From IMG/VR virus record IMGVR_UViG_3300042523_000392, positions 1 to 22,554 of that record: 22,554 bases of DNA; one strand, given 5' to 3'. Below the pieces are notes generated by a model. It was given only the letters and a program-made list of their open reading frames with translations, was not told the DNA's origin and made no database searches. Position 1 is the first letter of the stretch; every line of letters begins with the position of its first letter. This document shows positions 21,082-22,554 of the stretch, in pieces. The position numbers were made by a program, and so were the translations under genes. The DNA comes from a virus.

Positions 21082-21533
21082 TAGTTCTCGCTATAGCCAA
21101 AGTACTTTTTTGGTCTTCCGTACATATGTTTGTACTCATCAGTGGTGTTATACATAAAGTTATTATCATGGATCACGGGAATATCTACCTGATGACCTTT
21201 TTCTTCCAAATCTAAGGCGACTGAGAGGCGGTGATGACCATTACCCATACGGAACTTATCCCTGCCAGTATTTGTTAGGACGATGTGGTCCTTGATGCCA
21301 TCAGTTTCAATACCATCATGTAATCCTGAATCTTTAGCCTCTTGAAGTTTCTCTTCATGGAGGTCGCTGTAGGGGTAATCGCGTGGATCATCAATGCCAC
21401 CCCCTGCAGCATCCATAAAACCACTGATTTTGTTCAAAATCTCATGTGGACGCATGAACATCTGCAACTGTTCGGGGTTATCGCCAGGATTTCTAGTCAC
21501 TTTGGCGAATTGTTTGCTGATATGTGCTCTCAT
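21081..21533 (-). CDS. ParB/sulfiredoxin-like protein (150 aa)
   Basis: The C-terminal half has the ParB/Srx signature: DHIVLTNTGRDKFRMGNGHH then RLSVALDLEEKGHQVDIPVI, with GNGHHR at 97-102 giving the conserved G-x-H-R nucleotide-binding turn. The N-terminal part includes EQLQMF (21-26), a clamp-binding-like motif, and a Gly/Asp-rich linker. Known members include ParB (CTPase), sulfiredoxin and phage nucleases; which activity applies is unclear. Start ATG at 21533 overlaps the upstream gene by 4 nt (ATGA). The protein ends in a basic RPKKYFGYSEN. Confidence 0.82.
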   Translation of the reverse strand: MRAHISKQFAKVTRNPGDNPEQLQMFMRPHEILNKISGFMDAAGGGIDDPRDYPYSDLHEEKLQEAKDSGLHDGIETDGIKDHIVLTNTGRDKFRMGNGHHRLSVALDLEEKGHQVDIPVIHDNNFMYNTTDEYKHMYGRPKKYFGYSEN

Positions 21534-21790
21534 GGCTTGTACAGCAGAGCCTTCTTGATAACTCCTGCCTTCTTGTCGGCAATGCCCTCCGGCCCAGCGT
21601 CCCGCTCGGAGCGGTAGCGGTTAATACCCCTCTGCATATCACTTAACAATTCTTCTCGCGGTATGGAGTGGTGGGTAGATGTCTTTGGATCACGGATAGA
21701 CAATTCATAATCAACCAACCTATTCGCTAGTCGGGGTGTTGGGCGATACAAAATAGATCGGAATTGGTCAATGCTTACTTTGTCCTGCAT
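21530..21790 (-). CDS. Hypothetical protein (86 aa)
   Basis: The product starts MQDKVSIDQFRSILYRPTPR and is basic and polar throughout (RLANRLVDYELSIRDPKTST; DMQRGINRYRSERDAGPEGI), ending in a Lys-rich amphipathic helix (ADKKAGVIKKALLYKP). It may bind nucleic acid through charge, but no helix-turn-helix is clear. The ATG at 21790 has TAAAAT 7 nt upstream and no Shine-Dalgarno. Its stop overlaps the ParB-like gene, so the two probably act together. Confidence 0.75.
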   Translation of the reverse strand: MQDKVSIDQFRSILYRPTPRLANRLVDYELSIRDPKTSTHHSIPREELLSDMQRGINRYRSERDAGPEGIADKKAGVIKKALLYKP

Positions 21791-21797
21791 GCTTATT

Positions 21798-21803
21798 ATT
21801 TTA
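21798..21803 (-). promoter_or_regulatory. Putative -10 box (TGTAAAAT), leaderless
   Basis: TAAAAT ends 7 nt before the ATG at 21790. The upstream CCCTATTCT is shared with the promoter before 22240. Confidence 0.5.
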
Positions 21804-21817
21804 CACTAAGAATAGGG

Positions 21818-22240
21818 TTACTCAGAGCGTGGATATGCAGGATTTTCATTATAACGGTTATAATGTATGGGTAAACCATCCACTTGATCTTTTTTTGTAT
21901 AAGTAATAGGTATAAATGAGTGATCATCAGCGGATGCCACCCTGTGGTACCCATTCTTGATTTCTATGGTCCTACCAGATACACCTAGTTCTACGGGATT
22001 TACAATGCCATGTCTCTGTACGCTTTTATATACTCCACTATTAATTGCCTCAATACCCTTACGATCCCAAAATTCATCCTCAGGTGTCGTGTAACGCCGT
22101 TCATTTGTATATGGGTCTCGGATCGTACGGCTACCTGCATCTTCCACATCAGCAATATCTAGGTCATTGTCTACTGGTAGTGAGCGCAACCAACTCTTTG
22201 GCATAAACAGTTGATCATTTAAGTGGTGGAATGCTGCCAT
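21818..22240 (-). CDS. ParB/sulfiredoxin-like protein (140 aa)
   Basis: The segment YKSVQRHGIVNPVELGVSG then RTIEIKNGYHRVASADDHSF and IPITYTKK matches the ParB/Srx fold: a helix predicting sites, a short strand pair, the NGYHR turn (96-100) and a following strand. The N-terminal 50 residues are Asp/Arg-rich and unassigned. Family members bind or hydrolyse nucleotides, or cut DNA; role here unknown. The ATG at 22240 has TATAAT 6 nt upstream and no Shine-Dalgarno, so it is probably leaderless. It is the first gene of the minus-strand block after the G-rich spacer. Confidence 0.82.
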   Translation of the reverse strand: MAAFHHLNDQLFMPKSWLRSLPVDNDLDIADVEDAGSRTIRDPYTNERRYTTPEDEFWDRKGIEAINSGVYKSVQRHGIVNPVELGVSGRTIEIKNGYHRVASADDHSFIPITYTKKDQVDGLPIHYNRYNENPAYPRSE

Positions 22241-22246
22241 TTTCTA

Positions 22247-22261
22247 ATTATATATCAGAAT
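22247..22261 (-). promoter_or_regulatory. Putative promoter (ATTCTGATATATAAT), leaderless
   Basis: A perfect TATAAT (22247-22252) ends 6 nt before the ATG at 22240. The 15-mer is identical to that at 21067-21081. No clear -35 is seen, so an extended or phage-specific upstream element (CCCTATTCT) may replace it. Confidence 0.6.
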
Positions 22262-22283
22262 AGGGCTACATTTGGGCGAATTA

Positions 22284-22293
22284 GGGGTACCCC
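22284..22293. repeat. Perfect 10-bp palindrome GGGGTACCCC
   Basis: It lies 44 bp upstream of the first ATG of the minus-strand block and is matched by a 12-bp relative at 22408-22419. It is suitable as a dimer-binding site. Confidence 0.5.
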
Positions 22294-22407
22294 ATCTGAG
22301 CATAGAACCGGTCTCGCTCCTCAGAATAGGGCTATTTGGCAGTTGGGCAGTGCTTGGCTCCTCGCCTCTACCCCCCCACCGATTTCCCGACCCCACTTAA
22401 CCATGGG

Positions 22408-22419
22408 GGGGGTACCCCC
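22408..22419. repeat. Perfect 12-bp palindrome GGGGGTACCCCC in a G/C-run region
   Basis: It contains the 10-bp palindrome of 22284-22293 as its core and is flanked by further G and C homopolymer runs. Confidence 0.5.
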
Positions 22420-22554
22420 ACCCGTATCCCCACCGACCGACCGCCTACCTCCCTGTGTCTCCTATGCACCTGACGGATGACTGTTCGGATGGGGCGCGAA
22501 AACATCAATGAAATCAGGCTTATTTGTGCGTATGCACACACTTGTTGCATATGC

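Larger units (their letters stand above)
22241..22554. other. Gene-poor leader with G/C runs, palindromes and a repeat
   Basis: About 310 bases hold no convincing gene on either strand. Seen: a promoter at 22247-22261; a 14-bp repeat TCAGAATAGGGCTA at 22255-22268 and 22321-22334; perfect palindromes GGGGTACCCC (22284-22293) and GGGGGTACCCCC (22408-22419); C-runs at 22371-22377, 22386-22388, 22391-22394, 22415-22419, 22421-22423 and 22428-22431, giving a G-rich minus strand with G-quadruplex potential; and ACCG repeats at about 22432-22442. A plus-strand ATG at 22511 is open to the window edge but too short to judge. An origin, packaging site or control region is possible. Confidence 0.6.

Noticed and set aside
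22223-22480. Plus-strand 85-codon frame through the C-rich spacer
   Set aside because: It is Pro/Arg-rich low complexity caused by the C-runs and starts inside the ParB-like gene on the other strand; no Shine-Dalgarno.
22368-22550. Minus-strand 60-codon frame in the same spacer
   Set aside because: The Gly/Val/Arg-rich translation follows the G-runs and has no recognisable start signal or motif.
22511-22554. Possible divergent plus-strand gene starting at ATG 22511
   Set aside because: Only 14 codons are visible and no good ribosome-binding site precedes it; it cannot be judged from this window.
1-22554. tRNA, rRNA, CRISPR array, integrase or insertion sequence
   Set aside because: I read both strands for cloverleaf ends, regular spacers, DDE or recombinase motifs and terminal repeats and saw none; a dedicated search could still find a degenerate tRNA.

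Overview
The window looks like part of the late (structural, lysis and accessory) region of a tailed-phage genome (Caudoviricetes). Every gene I can support reads on the minus strand, so transcription runs from about 22.2 kb down to position 1. The phage assignment rests on a complete terminase large subunit, a run of tail-fibre and adhesin genes, an M15-peptidase endolysin, holin-like membrane proteins, and the tight ATGA/TAATG/TGATG stop-start overlaps. The host is not proven. An actinobacterium is the best guess, because a secreted protein carries long Thr/Val/Pro-rich linkers of a type common in actinobacterial surface proteins, and because several genes have a -10-like box only 6-7 nt before the start codon with no Shine-Dalgarno sequence, the signature of leaderless mRNAs common in Actinobacteria. 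Base composition is moderate, which would suit an aquatic lineage, but this is inference.

Layout in the direction of transcription. (1) 22554-22241: gene-poor leader with G/C homopolymer runs, two GGTACC-centred palindromes and a promoter. (2) 22240-20428: small accessory genes: two ParB/sulfiredoxin-like proteins, an 86-residue unknown, a basic/acidic unknown and a 42-residue zinc-ribbon protein. (3) 20405-15752: four head-to-tail paralogues joined by 4-nt overlaps, a SAM methyltransferase, and a diverged fifth paralogue. These paralogues are the most distinctive novelty here; each has a conserved central block and sliding-clamp-binding-like motifs (QLVMF-type inside, QLQLEGF/QLSLW/QQSLF at the C-terminus). 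(4) 15752-13567: a holin-like protein, an ADP-ribosyltransferase-like protein and several small unknowns, with possible regulatory hairpins or operators. (5) 13563-11672: two holin-type proteins, a 426-residue secreted Thr-rich protein and a small membrane protein. (6) 11657-3947: the tail-fibre/adhesin cassette, with three micro-ORFs between the large fibre genes. (7) 3935-1918: endolysin, a KTSC-like protein, a membrane protein and a small unknown. (8) 1884-1: terminase large subunit and the start of an unidentified gene.

How it fits together: the fibre genes share short beta-rich modules and appear to have been built by reshuffling. The lysis functions seem split: peptidase at 3.1-3.9 kb, holin candidates at 13.1-13.6 and 15.5-15.75 kb. 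The upstream cluster has no assignable structural role and is where undescribed host-takeover functions are most likely. I saw no tRNA, rRNA, CRISPR array, integrase or transposase.
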